A stretch of DNA of 64,000 bases from Lunularia cruciata (lineage: Eukaryota > Streptophyta > Marchantiopsida > Lunulariales > Lunulariaceae): assembly GCA_948567375.1 (NCBI GenBank), contig OX419755.1, positions 37,081,001 through 37,145,000 on the forward strand. The letters are read 5' to 3'. A program made the position numbers and the translations under genes. The notes under the pieces are model-generated. The model did no database searches, was not told where the DNA came from, and saw only the letters and a list, made by a program, of their open reading frames with translations. Below, one piece after another: positions 45,739-57,775 of this stretch. Positions within the stretch are counted from its first letter, which is position 1. Each line of letters begins with the position of its first letter.

Positions 45739-48700
45739 TGTGGAAACCCGACAAATATCACTTTTGCGGTAATCGGGTAAGTAAAGTTTGTTCACGCAGA
45801 GATACGAGTCAAAATTGGTCAAATATGAAGTCAAACAGTAACATGTAGTTCTTCTTGGTTGTGTCTTTAATCTCTCAGGTAGAAACCACACCCAGAAGAG
45901 AGTAACAAGCACTGATTTGCAGTCTTGTCATGAATTTACACTTCTTAATCACAACACCTTCAATTCTTTCCAAACAATCTTGATTGTGATGATTCAAGCT
46001 CTCCCAAAAATGGCACTTCATTGAAAAATGACTTTGCCTCAGAATTATGTTCCACCCTTCCACTAAAGGCACAACTTCCTCAATCAAAATTGCTTCACAT
46101 CAACCTCGCACTATACTCACAAATGTAGAATACTACCAACACTACAATTTCTCTCAGATCTGTCAAGGCATTGCTTTGATTGCACTTCACTCAGGATCAA
46201 ACATACAGAATGAAGATCAAGGCTGCAGAATCTAACATCCAACAAGCACACTAACTTGCACTTTGAATTTCTCCAAACACTCACAACCACAAGTACAACG
46301 TTGATACTCAGAATCAAGCTTAAGCGATGAGCACTACTTCACAACACTTTGCTTTATCTATTCTCAAAAATTATGAGCACTGAACAACATAAGACTACGA
46401 ATTCCACTCTTAAATAGTGAACAAATAGACAGTTCTAACAACTATACCGTTCTACAACAACTTTTCTAACGTGCAGATCCAAAATGACAATGCACCTCTT
46501 CATATCTACCTCTTCATATCTCAAAACTGTTACTAATCCAATCCGATGTCTACTTCTTCCTCTACTTTCAAACCCAAACCCAAAGTAACTTTACTTCCTA
46601 TACTCTTTCCTCGGGTTTCATATCTTCTACCTCTTCTACCAGATCTAGCAATTTTTTTTCTTGATCTGAAATTGCACTAGTGGGTAATCTATCTAACTCT
46701 TCATCTCTCGACCCACTCTTCTCCAATGTCTCCATCTCTAACTCCGAAGACATCTGCACTCCTATTGTATCTACTTCAGGTTTGGCTCTAATGTCTTTCC
46801 GAAGTTTTTCTATCTCTATTTTCACTAAGTCTAATCTAATCGCAATATTGTCTTCTACTTCTAAGATCTTCCTGTCTACACTAGTTCTTAAACTAATCAA
46901 CAAGGCATTCAAATTAGTGTCTTTTGCCTGTCTTCACCTCGTCTCCTACACCAACAACTTCAACTCGTGCAGCCTCGTCTCTTCAATTTGAACGTTGGCC
47001 TCTGTACTCAACATTGCGTTCATCTTGAGGACTATCTCCTTCAACGGCTACAATCTCATCTTCCTCTCTCGCTCTTGATCTACAAGCTAGTCCTCCCTAT
47101 ACATTGCCAATTCCGCTTCAAACTCGGCTTTCACCATCTCCTTCTCCTTCTCCTTCTCCTTCTGTACAACCTTCTCCTCCTAATTACAAAGTAACTCTTG
47201 TAATCTCTCTTCTTCCCTATACCGTGCTGCCAACTCTCTTTGCCAGAGTTGCTTCTTCTCCTCGACACTCTTCATCACCCTATCGAGCTCTTGATCCTTT
47301 GCTGCTACTCTTGCCATAACATGGATAACTTCTACTCTTGAATCAGCAAACTGCTGCTTCAAGATCTTGTATTCAGCTACTTGTCTTTCCCTTGCTATGT
47401 CACTCTTCTTCACAAGATCTTCTCAATATCTTACTTCTCTCTTCAGGTCTTCAATTACCTGAGTCCTCACTACTACCTCCGCTTGCAGTACTTCCCTTTC
47501 CTCCTCACCCAGGGTTATACTCTTCTTCAACTCCAAGTTCTCTTCTTTTAATCTTGACAACACCTACAAGACAGTCTTTACCTCTAGACAAGTCTACTGC
47601 ATCTCCTTCCTCTTGTACTCTAACTTCACCAGTAGAGGACATACCACATCCCGTAGGTACTCGACTCCATCGCTCGGGGTTACTTCTTCTTGCATAGCCA
47701 CTTCTCTTTGTACTTCTTGTTCATTCAATACTCGTCTTCTTCTCTGTAGTCTTTGTATCGGAATGGATGTCTCGCTTCCCGAGCTTGCATTTGCTTCTTC
47801 TTGCACATTACTCTGACCTGCATTGTACTTTGCCTTACGTCTTGAGCGGACTCCTCTCTGAACTGCGATCTTTTCTTCTGCCTCAGGTATTTTGTCTTCC
47901 AACTTCGTGTTGTCCTCAGCCTCGATCTCTGCCTGAACTTCTTCTTCTTCTTCAGCAGAAGCTGGTGCCGATGTCATTTCTCCACCTTCATTGCTGTCGC
48001 TACTCGTATCTCCACTCTGTAGCGTTAGCTCGGGCTCCTCCTTGTGTTCCGAGTCTTCGGTCTTGAGCTCAGCGTCACCTTCCAAGTCTTCATCTTCCAA
48101 CTCAATCACCACCATGCCTTGCCTCGGGTTTCTTCTCCTGGTCTTCTGAGGTTTCTTTGTGTCTTTTGCTTCACCCTGGCGACTTCTCTTCTTTGAGTTT
48201 GGAGTACTCACTTCAATCTCCACATTCTTCCCTATCTTCTTGTAGTACTTGTCGGTGCTTCTGATTTGCAAAATGTACTACTGCTCCTCTACATCGACCT
48301 CCTTTCTCAAATCGGGATGGAAATGTGACACCATCCGAGTTTGCTCCGCCAAGTTCAGCAAATTCAACCCAAGGTAGAAATGAGCTGCAAATAGCACGAT
48401 GTAGTGTGGAGGCAATTTATCCCGCAGATTTCACACCATTTGTCGCGTTCTCCCATGGAAACACCTCGCCCAATTGATCGGTTCTCCTGCAAACAACTTG
48501 TGAAAGAACACCGCTTGGTGTTTCATCACATATGTTGTTCTCTCTGGCTTCACGATTTCCATCAGAGCACTCACAATTCCTCTCTTGATAGGGTCTTTGT
48601 AGCTCTCGACTTTGTACCCATTCTTTGTCCGCTTTGACGAGAATGCATCTCTCACCTCTTGGGCTATCTCTCCTTCCCTATGAACATGGCTCCCTGCTTT

Positions 48701-49515
48701 GAGCCTGCTTCCTTCCCAAGTACTAGTCTCCAATCCAACTCTATCCAGTGAGCCGGATTTCCTCTCTTCCCTTCTTCCTCGGGTCCATCGAGACACTTGC
48801 TCTTGATGATCTCTATCATGAAACCTGGAAAACTCAGTTCCAATTCTACACCAAGAAGGTGATCCGAAGTCGGCTCAAGACTTTAATCCTAGCAATCACA
48901 TCTAACCACGGAATCACATGATTTCTCACTGCAAAATTTGGAGTTCTTCTTTCCTCCTCCCATCTCTCCTGCCTTCTCACTATCTCTTGATTTCACTCTT
49001 GCGACTTCTCCCTTACACACTAATGCGTTTCCAATTCTATTTCCCTTCCCACAATCACCTGCAAGACGAATTCTCAACGGCGAAGGAAAATTACTTGACA
49101 TTTCGTTGTTGTGAGTTTGATTTTTATAGAGTTGCACTTTCTTCATCTTTCTTCACTTCAAGTTTCTACCAAGAAATCACACCTCTTGCATGCACCTGTC
49201 ACTGTCAATCCTACTTTGCGCGTATGGGCCGCCGGTTTTTGAACGGTCACTTCTTGAATTTCTTGCCCCGACAAACGGTTGTTAGACTGACTTCACCTTG
49301 CGTTGAGCTCCCCTTGATATGAAGACTCCTTACTTCGGGTTGTGTGCTGATAGGGAATTTCTGAGTACTTCGCCTTATGACCCGAAGTCACTTTACTTTG
49401 GGTTTCATCCCAAAGACTCTTTTCTTTGCCTTCTTTGGCCATACAAGCGCAATCTAACTTCTCTATACACTTCTTCTTCTTTATTTTGAAAAAAACAAAA
49501 AATGTGGGCACCACA
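45739..49515 (-). mobile_element. Unclassified element, copy 2 (3777 bp, best preserved)
   Basis: The ends are TGTGGAAACCCGAC (left) and GGGCACCACA (right), so TGTGG/CCACA is inverted at the termini. An exact 5 bp target duplication CATAG flanks it (45734-45738 and 49516-49520). It interrupts a family 1 terminal repeat, so the empty site can be compared. I searched both ends for long direct repeats and found none, although 5 bp duplications with TG...CA ends are typical of LTR elements. The only coding content is one long minus-strand frame. No RT, integrase or transposase was seen, so it is presumably non-autonomous. Confidence 0.85.
46598..48854 (-). pseudogene. ~750-codon ORF of the unclassified element (coiled-coil protein)
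   Basis: A single minus-strand frame can be followed from about 48854 to 46598, broken only by point stops (TGA at 48431, TAG near 48278, and a few around 47590, 47417 and 47180-46912). The N-terminal third has a folded-looking region: 'GEIAQEVRDAFSSKRTKNGY', 'RGIVSALMEIVKPERTTYV', 'EPINWARCFHGRT', 'LPPHYIVLFAAHFYLGLN'. The middle (48271-47594) is intact, acidic and Lys/Arg-rich with NLS-like 'KKRSRQ' and 'KTRRRNPR'. The last third is Glu/Lys/Leu-rich, likely a long coiled coil. The homologous copy at 1449-3414 confirms it as the element's gene. Function unknown. Confidence 0.65.
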
Positions 49516-50076
49516 CATAGTAATCAGTTCACTCTTCCACTTGAATCATACTCAAATTAGCTTTGAACTTGATTCTCCAATCAACAATCTACCAACAATC
49601 GTGCATTTATCACAATCAAGTTACACCCACTCTAGCTAAGAGACTCGAGGTGATGCTTGGTGGACTCTGTCCACCATAGCCAAAAACTTGAAGGCTCAAC
49701 ATTAGAGAAGTGAGCTCTCTAAAGCTGCAATTCAAAAGTATACTCCTTTGCTTGACCTAGATCTCCAGCCCTAATGGTACCATTGATAGCACATTTGACA
49801 ATGCAAATGGTGCAAGTGATATTGGGTCATACCATGTGATCAATAGCCCTAACATGAAATGTGGCCGCCATCTACTAGTCCATGAGAAACTACCAAAGTA
49901 ACTATGACTGCCAACACTACCACCCCAATGTCCAAGAAAACTAGCTTTGGCACTACAAATGTTGTGATAGTAGTCATGTATATATACCTTGCTATACAAC
50001 ATACATCATTGCCAATATCATACACTATAGAAGTATAACTCACACATAAGTCCTACATGAACTCTAAAGTGCCACA

Positions 50077-50640
50077 ATCACTCTCCTAGATAGTGGTTAG
50101 GTCCCTCTAACTCTAGATAGTCATCTACTCCAAATATGTGATATGCCTTATGGTCGGCCAAGATCAAGAAGCCGAGTGCTATCACGCCACATTGTTAGTT
50201 GCAAGTTTGCAATCTATATCACATAAAAGGTGAACTAGCTATAAGTCAAGTACATCTAGGACATAAACACTATCCTTGAGGAACCACTGTGAGAGGAGGA
50301 GTCAAACATACCAATATTGAACAACTATCACACATCACCATAGTAACTCCACTAGAAGAGCCACATAATATACACCACAAGCCTACATGTAAAAGTATCA
50401 TGCTTGGGTCCATAGTGCAATCAATGTCTGGGAGGTGGCATGGCTTATAATTGCACATATGATCCTTCCAAACAACACACCACGTCCTTTCAACACAAGG
50501 ATTCTAAAAGGCAAACCTTGTGCCCTTCAAGATATTACGGCCTGTAGTAACATCAAGTGTTGTTGATGTAGTCTGCTATAGATATACATAGTAATATAGA
50601 TGAAATTGATATATCAAGGGCCCATAACTTCCTCCTCAAA
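50077..50640 (-). pseudogene. Family 1 PHD finger, tail copy
   Basis: The minus strand reads 'CHLPDIDCTMDPSM', 'LWCILCGSSSGVTMVMCDSC' and 'CLTPPLTVVPQG' (50450-50230), the same PHD finger as at 34228. A short deletion removes the region around the conserved His. Upstream of the repeat, towards 50100, is non-coding sequence with the polypurine tract. Confidence 0.75.
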
Positions 50641-51465
50641 TAGTAGCATAGTGTAAGGTATCACTATGCTAAGCAAATGCTAAGTTTGCAAAGGCTATCA
50701 GTATCACTCTTTGAAAGATCTTTACCCATTGAGAATATGCACTCACCCATATGTTTGGATCATCCAAGTCCAAAACTATAGTAGCATCATGATAGATAGA
50801 TGCAAGTAAATTTGGATCTCATTTGAAGAGGACAAAGTAAAGAAAGAAGGATGCAAAGGAGGCTTGTTGGTTGAATGATAGCCCATGGTCAACCTAGGTA
50901 ATTAGAGATCCCAATCTCCCAAGTAGCCACTTAACCATACTTACCAATCTCCTCTTCTATCATTTGAAACACTTTCTCTACTAAGTCATCTGCCTTAGGG
51001 TGATCTCAAGAGGTTGTATGATGAACAATCAAGGCATTGTCACACAATATCAAAAATTCCTCCAAGAACTATGTACCTTGATTAATCAAAACCTCCATTG
51101 GTACACCAAAATGATTAAGAACTTGATCCAAGAATAGGTAAACCATCTTTTAATTGGAATTGTTAGGAAATGCCACCAACTCAATCCATTCAGAGAAGTG
51201 CTCCACGATAACTAAAACATATAGATGATGTCTTTCAATCAACATTAAAGGTCCAATAAAGTTCAAACTCCAATGGTAATCCAATCCCATGATAGGTAAT
51301 GGATGTAATTGTGATATAGGGGCATTAAATAATGCTCTAACTTGGTCACAAACCACACATTTGGCAAATAATTATTATACATTGGTCTACAAGCCGTGCC
51401 ACCAATAATGACTCTAGAGTAAGCTATATGTTTGCCTAACTCCAAAATGTGCATTCAATAGTGTA
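50641..51465 (-). pseudogene. Family 1 integrase, tail copy (5'-truncated)
   Basis: 'HILELGKHIAYSRVIIGG' (51450-51390), 'RALFNAPISQLHPLP' and 'ERHHLYVLVIVEHFSEWIEL' (51340-51170) match the integrase zinc region and first core block of family 1. Further core sequence can be followed to about 50900. The element breaks off at about 51465, where plus-strand family 2 gag sequence begins, so two truncated elements meet head to head there. Confidence 0.8.
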
Positions 51466-52560
51466 GATGTGGAGGCATTTCTTGATTTGCAAGTCATGAT
51501 TATTGATATGAGTCCAACAAAAGCTCTTCACAATTTCAAATAGGGGCTAAAAGAGCAAATTCCCTAATAGATAATGGTACAAAATCCTCACATTCTTTTG
51601 AAGCCATTGCCTGTGCTCAAAGAATAACAAGGGTACTTGGAGGAGGTGAACTAATAGTCTTGACTCAACACTATTGGGCTAAAACACTACACTTGGGAAG
51701 ACTAGTTCGTATAGAATTAGGCAACATTTGATTTTGAGACCAAGGAGCACGATTGCTTCAAGGAGAAGAAGGACTGATTAAAGAAATAAGAGATAGAATA
51801 CCATAAGATGAAGGGGGTCAAGCAGAACAACAACATTGTTATAATTGTGGTTTAGTTGGGTACATAGCCATCAATTGTTGTCCTCATCTTCCTAGATGCC
51901 CTTGGCCTCCATACATGTGACCTTTGAACAACACGGAGAGACAAATTGAGGAAGAAGATGTTGAAATCACATTGGAAAACAAAGATTGCCAATAAATGTA
52001 CCTTGTGGCATTATTGGCTCGATGGAGAAGAGTAAAAGTAGAAGAAGAAAGAGGAAAAATGGGCAAAAGTGGAGGAAGACAAAAACACAATTGATTGTCA
52101 TAAATAGAGTCCTAGAAGGCAATCTTTTGAAAATATTGGTAGACCTTGGAGCAATAGAGGATTTCTTGTCTTTCTATATTGCAATAAGGTTAGGAATAGA
52201 ACTAAAGAAGGATGAGAATGAAGAAGTAAAGTTACCTAATAGTTGGTTAGAGAGGATTGAGTTGTTACCTAGAAAAGTAACACTCTTTGTAAGAGAGTAT
52301 CAAGAAGCAATTGAGTGGTGAGCAATATGGTTAGCTTGTTATGATGCAATCTTAGGCATATTGTGGATGGAATACTACAACCCCACGGTTCAGTGGAGAA
52401 AGAACGTAGTGAGAACTAGCCAATGGAAGATCTTTGGAGTCAAAGAAAGATCACAAAGGCAAGAAGTGCGTCTTTATGCCATAGGGATAACATCTATTGG
52501 GAAGACAAATAGATTTTTCATGGGTCTAATAAGAAGTCAAGAGTGCACAACTCAATGGAC
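51466..52560 (+). pseudogene. Family 2 chromovirus gag end and protease
   Basis: 'MIIDMSPTKALHNFK' (51505) is gag capsid C-terminus. 'CYNCGLVGYIAINC' (51836-51877) is a CCHC knuckle with His changed to Ile. 'NRVLEGNLLKILVDLGAIED' (52102-52160) is the protease region, the active-site DSGA/DTGA now DLGA. The 5' part of gag and the 5' LTR are missing because the element is truncated at the junction with family 1. Confidence 0.75.
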
Positions 52561-54110
52561 ATATTCTTGAGAAATTGAAAGATGTGGTCAATGAGTTTCA
52601 AGATGTTTTTCAAGATGATTTACCCTTAGAATTACCATCAAAAAGGAGAGTAGATCATAGAATCAAGATACTTCCAAGGAAGAAACCTCCTTATAAGGCC
52701 TCATATTGACTATCACCTCATGATTTGGAGGAGTGTAAGGCTCAATTCAATGATATGGTGGAGAAAGGGTTTATTCAACCCAACATATCACCATATGGGG
52801 CTCTTGTCTTGTTTGCAAAGAAGGACGGGATAATCCGGATGTGCATTGATTACCAAGGGCTAAATAAAAAAATAGTGAAAAAAATACCCATTACCTTGCA
52901 TGGTTGACCTATTTGATCAACTCATTGAGGCCAAGCACTTCACTAAACTTGATCTATGGAGCAATTACAACCAAATCAAGATTGTGGAAGAAGATAGATA
53001 AAAAAACTACCTTTTGAACAAGGTATGGTCACTTTGAGTACTTGGTGACACAAATTGACCTCACCAATGCACCAACTATTTTCATGAGTTTGAGGATTGA
53101 TATATTTTCCATACTTGGATAAATCTATTATCATTTTCCTAGATGACCTCTTAGTCTATAGCAAGATGATGATGGAGCACAAGCAACATCTACAAGAAGT
53201 CCTCTAGATTCTATGATAAAATTATTTATATGCAAAAATCTCAAAGTGCAAGTTTGGAAAGTCTGAAGTAGACTACTTGTAACATATAGTAAGTATAGAA
53301 GGTATCTAAGTGTTAACATATAAAATAGAGGTAATTCAAAAATAGGTATTCCAAAAGATCAAACTCAACTCAAGAGTTTCTTGGGATTGACAAGGTTCTA
53401 TCACTGATTTGTTAGGACTTTTCTAAGGTTGTACAACCTTTAACATTATGACTTGGCAAGGAGAAGAAGTGGATGTGGGAAAGCGCACAAGAATTGGCCT
53501 TTTAGGAATCAAAAGATGCATTACTACATGCACCAATCTTAAAATGGTATGATCTAAAATGTCAAATCAAGCTGGCTATAGATGCATTAGGCATTGTAAT
53601 AGGAGAAGTCCTACAACAAGGATGGAATGATAGATGGCACCCTGTTGTATATTTCTCTTGAAAGCTATGATTGGAAAAATGCAACTATCACACCACAAAA
53701 CAAGAAGAGTTGGCAATTGTCCTTGCAACCAAGCATTGGAAGCACTATCTTGGCAAAAAGGCATTTGTAGTAGACATAAACCAAAAACCTCTAGTCCACC
53801 TCAAGAGATAAAAATATCTATCTCATTGAGAAATTCTATGGGCAGAGTGGAGACAATGGTTCAACATGACAATCACACATGTGGAAAGAAAGAAGTAACA
53901 TATAAATGCATTCACCTAAATGCTATGGCAAAAAATTGGATGGTAGAGGTCAAGATGGACCCAAAATTTTGGCCAAGGATTCTTATTGCTATGAAAAATG
54001 ACCCACAGATTATAGGAGCTCAATCATCCAAAGGTGTAACCAATACCCAAGGACTCAACTTTTGTGATGGTAAGTTATTGATCTCGGATGCCAGAGCATA
54101 AGAACCACCA
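52561..54110 (+). pseudogene. Family 2 chromovirus RT and RNase H
   Basis: 'KAQFNDMVEKGFIQPNISPY', 'MCIDYQGLNKKIVKKIPI' and 'FTKLDLWSNYNQIKI' are RT blocks 1 to 3; 'IFLDDLLVYSK' (53137-53168) is the catalytic block with LDD. RNase H follows with 'LAIDALGIVIGEVLQQG', 'EELAIVLATKHWKHYL' and a degenerate 'DINQKPLVHLK' in place of DHKPL (53565-53805). Several stops and frame changes make it inactive. Confidence 0.85.
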
Positions 54111-55060
54111 TCCTAGCAGAATATCATGATTTTGCCATTGCTTGTCACATTGGAGTGGACAAGACCTTAGATGTAGTTAAACTCTATTACTATTGGCCCA
54201 AGATGAGCAATGTTGTGGCAAAGTACATTCAAAGCTGCCTACTTTGTCAACAAAATAAAGATTCTAATCAAGCTCTTATAGGACTCCTTCAATCCGTCCC
54301 TACTCCTACACAATGTTGGGAATAAGTATGGACCTCAAGGTTTGACTCCATAAAAGTTGTTGTCAATAGGCTCAATAAAATGATTCATGTGTGCCCTACT
54401 ACCAAGGACATGATTAATCCACAAATAGCTCAATTGTACTTAGTTGCAGTATTTTCTCACCATGGCTTATCTTGCGCGCTTATTGCCAATAAAGGTACTT
54501 AATTCACTAGTGTGCTTTGGAGAACACTCTTTGGCATCTTCAAAACCAAACTAGCCATGTCCATGGCTTACCATCCACAAACCAATGGAAAAACCAAGTG
54601 GACTAATTGTACTATCAATGACATGCTCCAAGGCTTCATCTTAAATGAGCAAGAGAGGTGGGACACCTTACTTCCACTAGTAGAATTTACTTATAACAAT
54701 TCAATGAGTACATCCACATAGGTCATGCCATTCTTCCTCATGCATAGAGGAGAATCCTTTCACACCTTTGAGCTTGATAAATATCTATTTGATGGCTACC
54801 AAGGTTCACGCTATCAACACTTTTGTTTCTAGAATCCAACATGGTATGGAGAACACCAAGCATAGATTGCAGATTGTCCAGAATCAGTAGAAACTATATG
54901 TAGATGCATATTGCTGGTACATGGAGTTCAATGTTGAGGATCAAGTCTGGCTGTCTATAACCAATCTCATGTTAGTTAACCCTTAGAAGCTTAGATCTCA
55001 TTTTATTGGGCCTTTTCCTATCCTTCATTGAATCAGCTTAATGGCCTATAATCTTGAGCT
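54111..55060 (+). pseudogene. Family 2 chromovirus integrase
   Basis: 'ACHIGVDKTLDVVKLYYYWP' (54145) and 'CLLCQQNKDS' give the HHCC zinc domain. 'SAHHGLSCALIANKGT'-like sequence (54455-54500) corresponds to the second catalytic region, with Asp of 'SDRG' changed to Asn. 'MSMAYHPQTNGKTKWTN' (54558) carries the third block with Glu changed to Lys. 'FTYNNSMSTST' and the C-terminal 'VEDQVWLSI' follow. Clearly dead by catalytic substitutions and stops. Confidence 0.85.
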
Positions 55061-55392
55061 ATTGCCACACATGAAGATCTATCTAGTTTTCCATGTTTCC
55101 TTACTACATAGATATGTACTCTGACCACCTCATTTTCCTTCTATACAAGAAGTTTGACCTTGTCCAACACTCATTGATGGCACATAGGAATATGAAGTTG
55201 AACTCATTTTCCAAAAATGTATCTATTGTACTCGCCATCTGCATGTGGAATATTTGGTACACTAGAAAGGGAATCCTTTGTATGAGGCAACATGGGAGCC
55301 AACAACCAACTTGACCCATGCATGGGTGTTAGAGCAATCTCTTGAGCAACAATTGTACAATGAGGACATTGGGTCTTAAAAGGAGGGAGATT
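55061..55392 (+). pseudogene. Family 2 chromodomain and polypurine tract
   Basis: 'PHMKIYLVFHVSLLHRYV' is the GPY/F-end linker. 'EYEVELIF' (55187) and 'YLVHXKGNPLYEATWEP' (55255-55300) form a chromodomain (Y-x-V-x-x-I ... W-K-G ... TWEP), which recognises methylated histone H3. The segment ends with AAAAGGAGGGAGATT, the polypurine tract, directly before the 3' LTR at 55393. Confidence 0.85.
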
Positions 55393-55651
55393 TGTAATAC
55401 CAATAGCTAGACATATTATCTAGAGGTGAAAATTGGTTTAGTAACATCTAGAAAAGTTTTATATACAACGGAATAAGAAGATTGGATAGAGATGTCACCA
55501 AAAGAGTATTTCCACTAATAGGCTAGGAGTCAAAAACACCTTGAAAACTTCAGAGCCAATTCTGAAGGCCAAAATAGATGAGTTAGGCCCTTAAAAAATA
55601 GAATGATTTCCTCCCCCCTCGCAATTGGAAAATTTTTTGGCCTTTTTTTTT
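55393..55651 (+). repeat. Family 2 3' LTR, left part
   Basis: It begins TGTAATACCAATAGC and follows the solo LTR at 33300 for about 260 bases ('gtcaccaaaagagtatttccac', 'tgagttaggccc'). It is cut at 55651 by the outer end of a minus-strand family 1 element, so the rest of this LTR should lie beyond the window's right edge. This LTR ties the solo LTRs at 5786, 31754 and 33300 to the chromovirus. Confidence 0.9.
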
Positions 55652-56299
55652 GCATATATACATCACTACACAACATACATTACTGTAAAAATCATACACT
55701 TTAGAAGCACAACTCACATATAAGTCATACATGAACTCTAATGTGCCACAATAATTAGTTCTTCATGAACTCAATTCACACTCAATGAGATTAGAACTTG
55801 ATCTTTCACTCAACAATTTGACAATAACTAGGCATTGATTGTAGTCAAGCCACACCCACTCTAGCTAGGACACTCCAGGTGATGCTTATCAGCTTCTATC
55901 CACCATAACCAAGAACTTGAAGGCTCAACATCAAAAAAGTGAGCTCTTTGGAGCTGCACTTCAAAAGTATGCCCTTGATCTTGACCTTGGTCTCCAACCT
56001 TAATGGTCCCATTGATGTCACATCTGACAATGTGAATGGTACAAGTGATGGTAGTGCCCACCATGTGATCAGTAGTCTTAACATGAAATCGGACCACCAA
56101 CAAGAAATCCGGAAGTGATTACCAAAATACATGTGACTACCAACACTACTACGTTAGCATCCAAGCAATTTATGTGCAATGCTACAAATGGTGTCATAGT
56201 TGTCATGCATATTGCTACACAATATACATTGATATCAACATCATACACTATAGAAGCACAACTCACACATAAGTCATATATGAACTCTAAAGTGCCACA
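55652..56299 (-). repeat. Family 1 3' terminal repeat (X-Y-X), second long copy
   Basis: Outer X 55652 to about 55748 (end TGCA), Y to about 56200, inner X to 56299, then the polypurine tract (ACTAGGGGGACAAT on the minus strand) at 56300-56313. The layout equals that at 34549-35207 and shows the X-Y-X build is a property of the family. Confidence 0.88.
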
Positions 56300-56990
56300 A
56301 TTGTCCCCCTAGTTGGCGGTTAGGTCCCTCTAACTCCAGATAGCCATCTACTCAAAGCATATGGTATACCCTATGGTGGGTAAAGATCAAGAGGCCGGGT
56401 GCTATCAAGTCCTATTGTTAGTCGCATGCTTGCAATCTATACCATATAAAGGATGAACTAGCTATAGGCTAAGTACGTCTAAGATATTACCACTATCCTC
56501 GAGGATCCACCATGAGGGGAGGAGTCAAAGATGTCATATACCATCCTCTTGAATAGCTATCACACACTAACATAGTTGTAGCTCCACCAAAAGAGCCACA
56601 TTACATGCATCGCAAGCCTACACATACAAGTATCAAGCTTGGGTCCATAGTGCCATCAATGTTTGGGAGTTGGTATGGCGCACAATTGTGTACATGATCT
56701 TTCCAAATAACACCATCATGTCCTTCCAAAACAAGTATTCCAAAAGGCAAAACCTCATGCATTTCAAGATAGTGCGGCATGTAATAACATCAAGTTGCAT
56801 TGATGTTGTCTACTTAGATATATAGTCACCTAGATGAAATCAACTGATTGAGGGCCTACAACCTCTTCCTTGAATTGTAGCATAGTCAAAGGTATCCCTA
56901 TGTTGAGCAATTGCCAAATTCTCAAAGGCCATTTGCATCATTCTCTAAAAGATCTTTGCTTATTGAGAACATGCACTCACCCATATGTTT
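56300..56990 (-). pseudogene. Family 1 PHD finger, second long copy
   Basis: On the minus strand 56620-56480 reads 'LRCM*CGSFGGATTMLVCD', 'SRGWYMTS' and 'LTPPLMVDPRG*W', the PHD finger of 34228 with some Cys/His lost. It keeps Trp where the plus-strand copy has TGA. The rest up to the integrase C-terminus is degenerate. Confidence 0.7.
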
Positions 56991-57775
56991 GGATCATCCA
57001 AATCCAGAACTACAATAACATCTCAACAAATGGCTATAGGTAAATCTGGATCTCATCCATGGAGTAGAAAGTAAGAAGAGAAGGATACTAAGGAGACTTG
57101 CAGGTTAAACTGATAGCCCATAGCTAATCAAGGTAATTGGAGATCCTAATCTCCAAAATGGCCTCTCTACAAACTATACTTTTGCAATTTTCTCTTCATC
57201 ATTTGAACCACTCTTTGTGCTAAGGCATCTACCTTGGGATGATCTTGGGAAATCAATCAAAGCCTTGTCACATAAGGCTTGAGACTCCTCCAAGAACTCT
57301 ATACCCTAATCAATCAAAACCTCAATTGGTGCAGAAAAATGACTAGGAACTTGATCCAAGAATGAGTAAGCCATCTCTTCATTGGACTTGTCTAGAAGTG
57401 CAACCAACTTAATCTACTTGGAGAAGTGTTCCACCAAACATACTGATGATGTCTCACAATCAACGGTAAAGGTCCAACAAAGTCCATACTCTAATGATAA
57501 CCCAATCCCATGATAGATAATGGGTGTAAATGTGGCATATGAGCATTAAATGATGCTCTAACTTGGTCACAAACCACACATTTATTGCCAAACTGATGTA
57601 CATTAGTTTACATACCGCACCACCAATAATGACTCTAGAGTAAGCTATATCTATGATTTACTCCAAAATATCCTAGCTCCTCATGAGCATGACGAATCAA
57701 CTATGGTCTTTGAGATGGAAATGGAACTACTTGCACTCTACTATCCTCCCATGAACATAAAAGGTGTGTGGCCTC
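56991..57775 (-). pseudogene. Family 1 integrase, second long copy
   Basis: DNA-level similarity to 31600-33290 of the first copy is clear on the minus strand: the block around 'gatgagtaagccatctcttcattggacttgtctag' (57360) corresponds to the core, and 'ccaccaataatgactctagag' (57620) to the zinc region near 31705. This copy has no LTR inserted. Frameshifts are frequent, so only short peptides can be read. Confidence 0.75.

Larger units (their letters stand above)
45639..50076 (-). repeat. Family 1 3' terminal repeat (X-Y-X), split by an insertion
   Basis: Outer X at 45639-45733, Y at 49521 to about 49960, inner X to 50076, the last followed on the minus-strand upstream side by the polypurine tract AGGAGAGTGAT. 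The unclassified 3.8 kb element sits at the Y/X border. Without it the repeat would be about 660 bp, equal to the one at 34549-35207. The outer end is again TGCA. Confidence 0.85.

Noticed and set aside
45739-49515. A normal LTR retrotransposon
   Set aside because: The first 300 bases and last 300 bases share no direct repeat that I can see; only TGTGG/CCACA is inverted. I left the class open.
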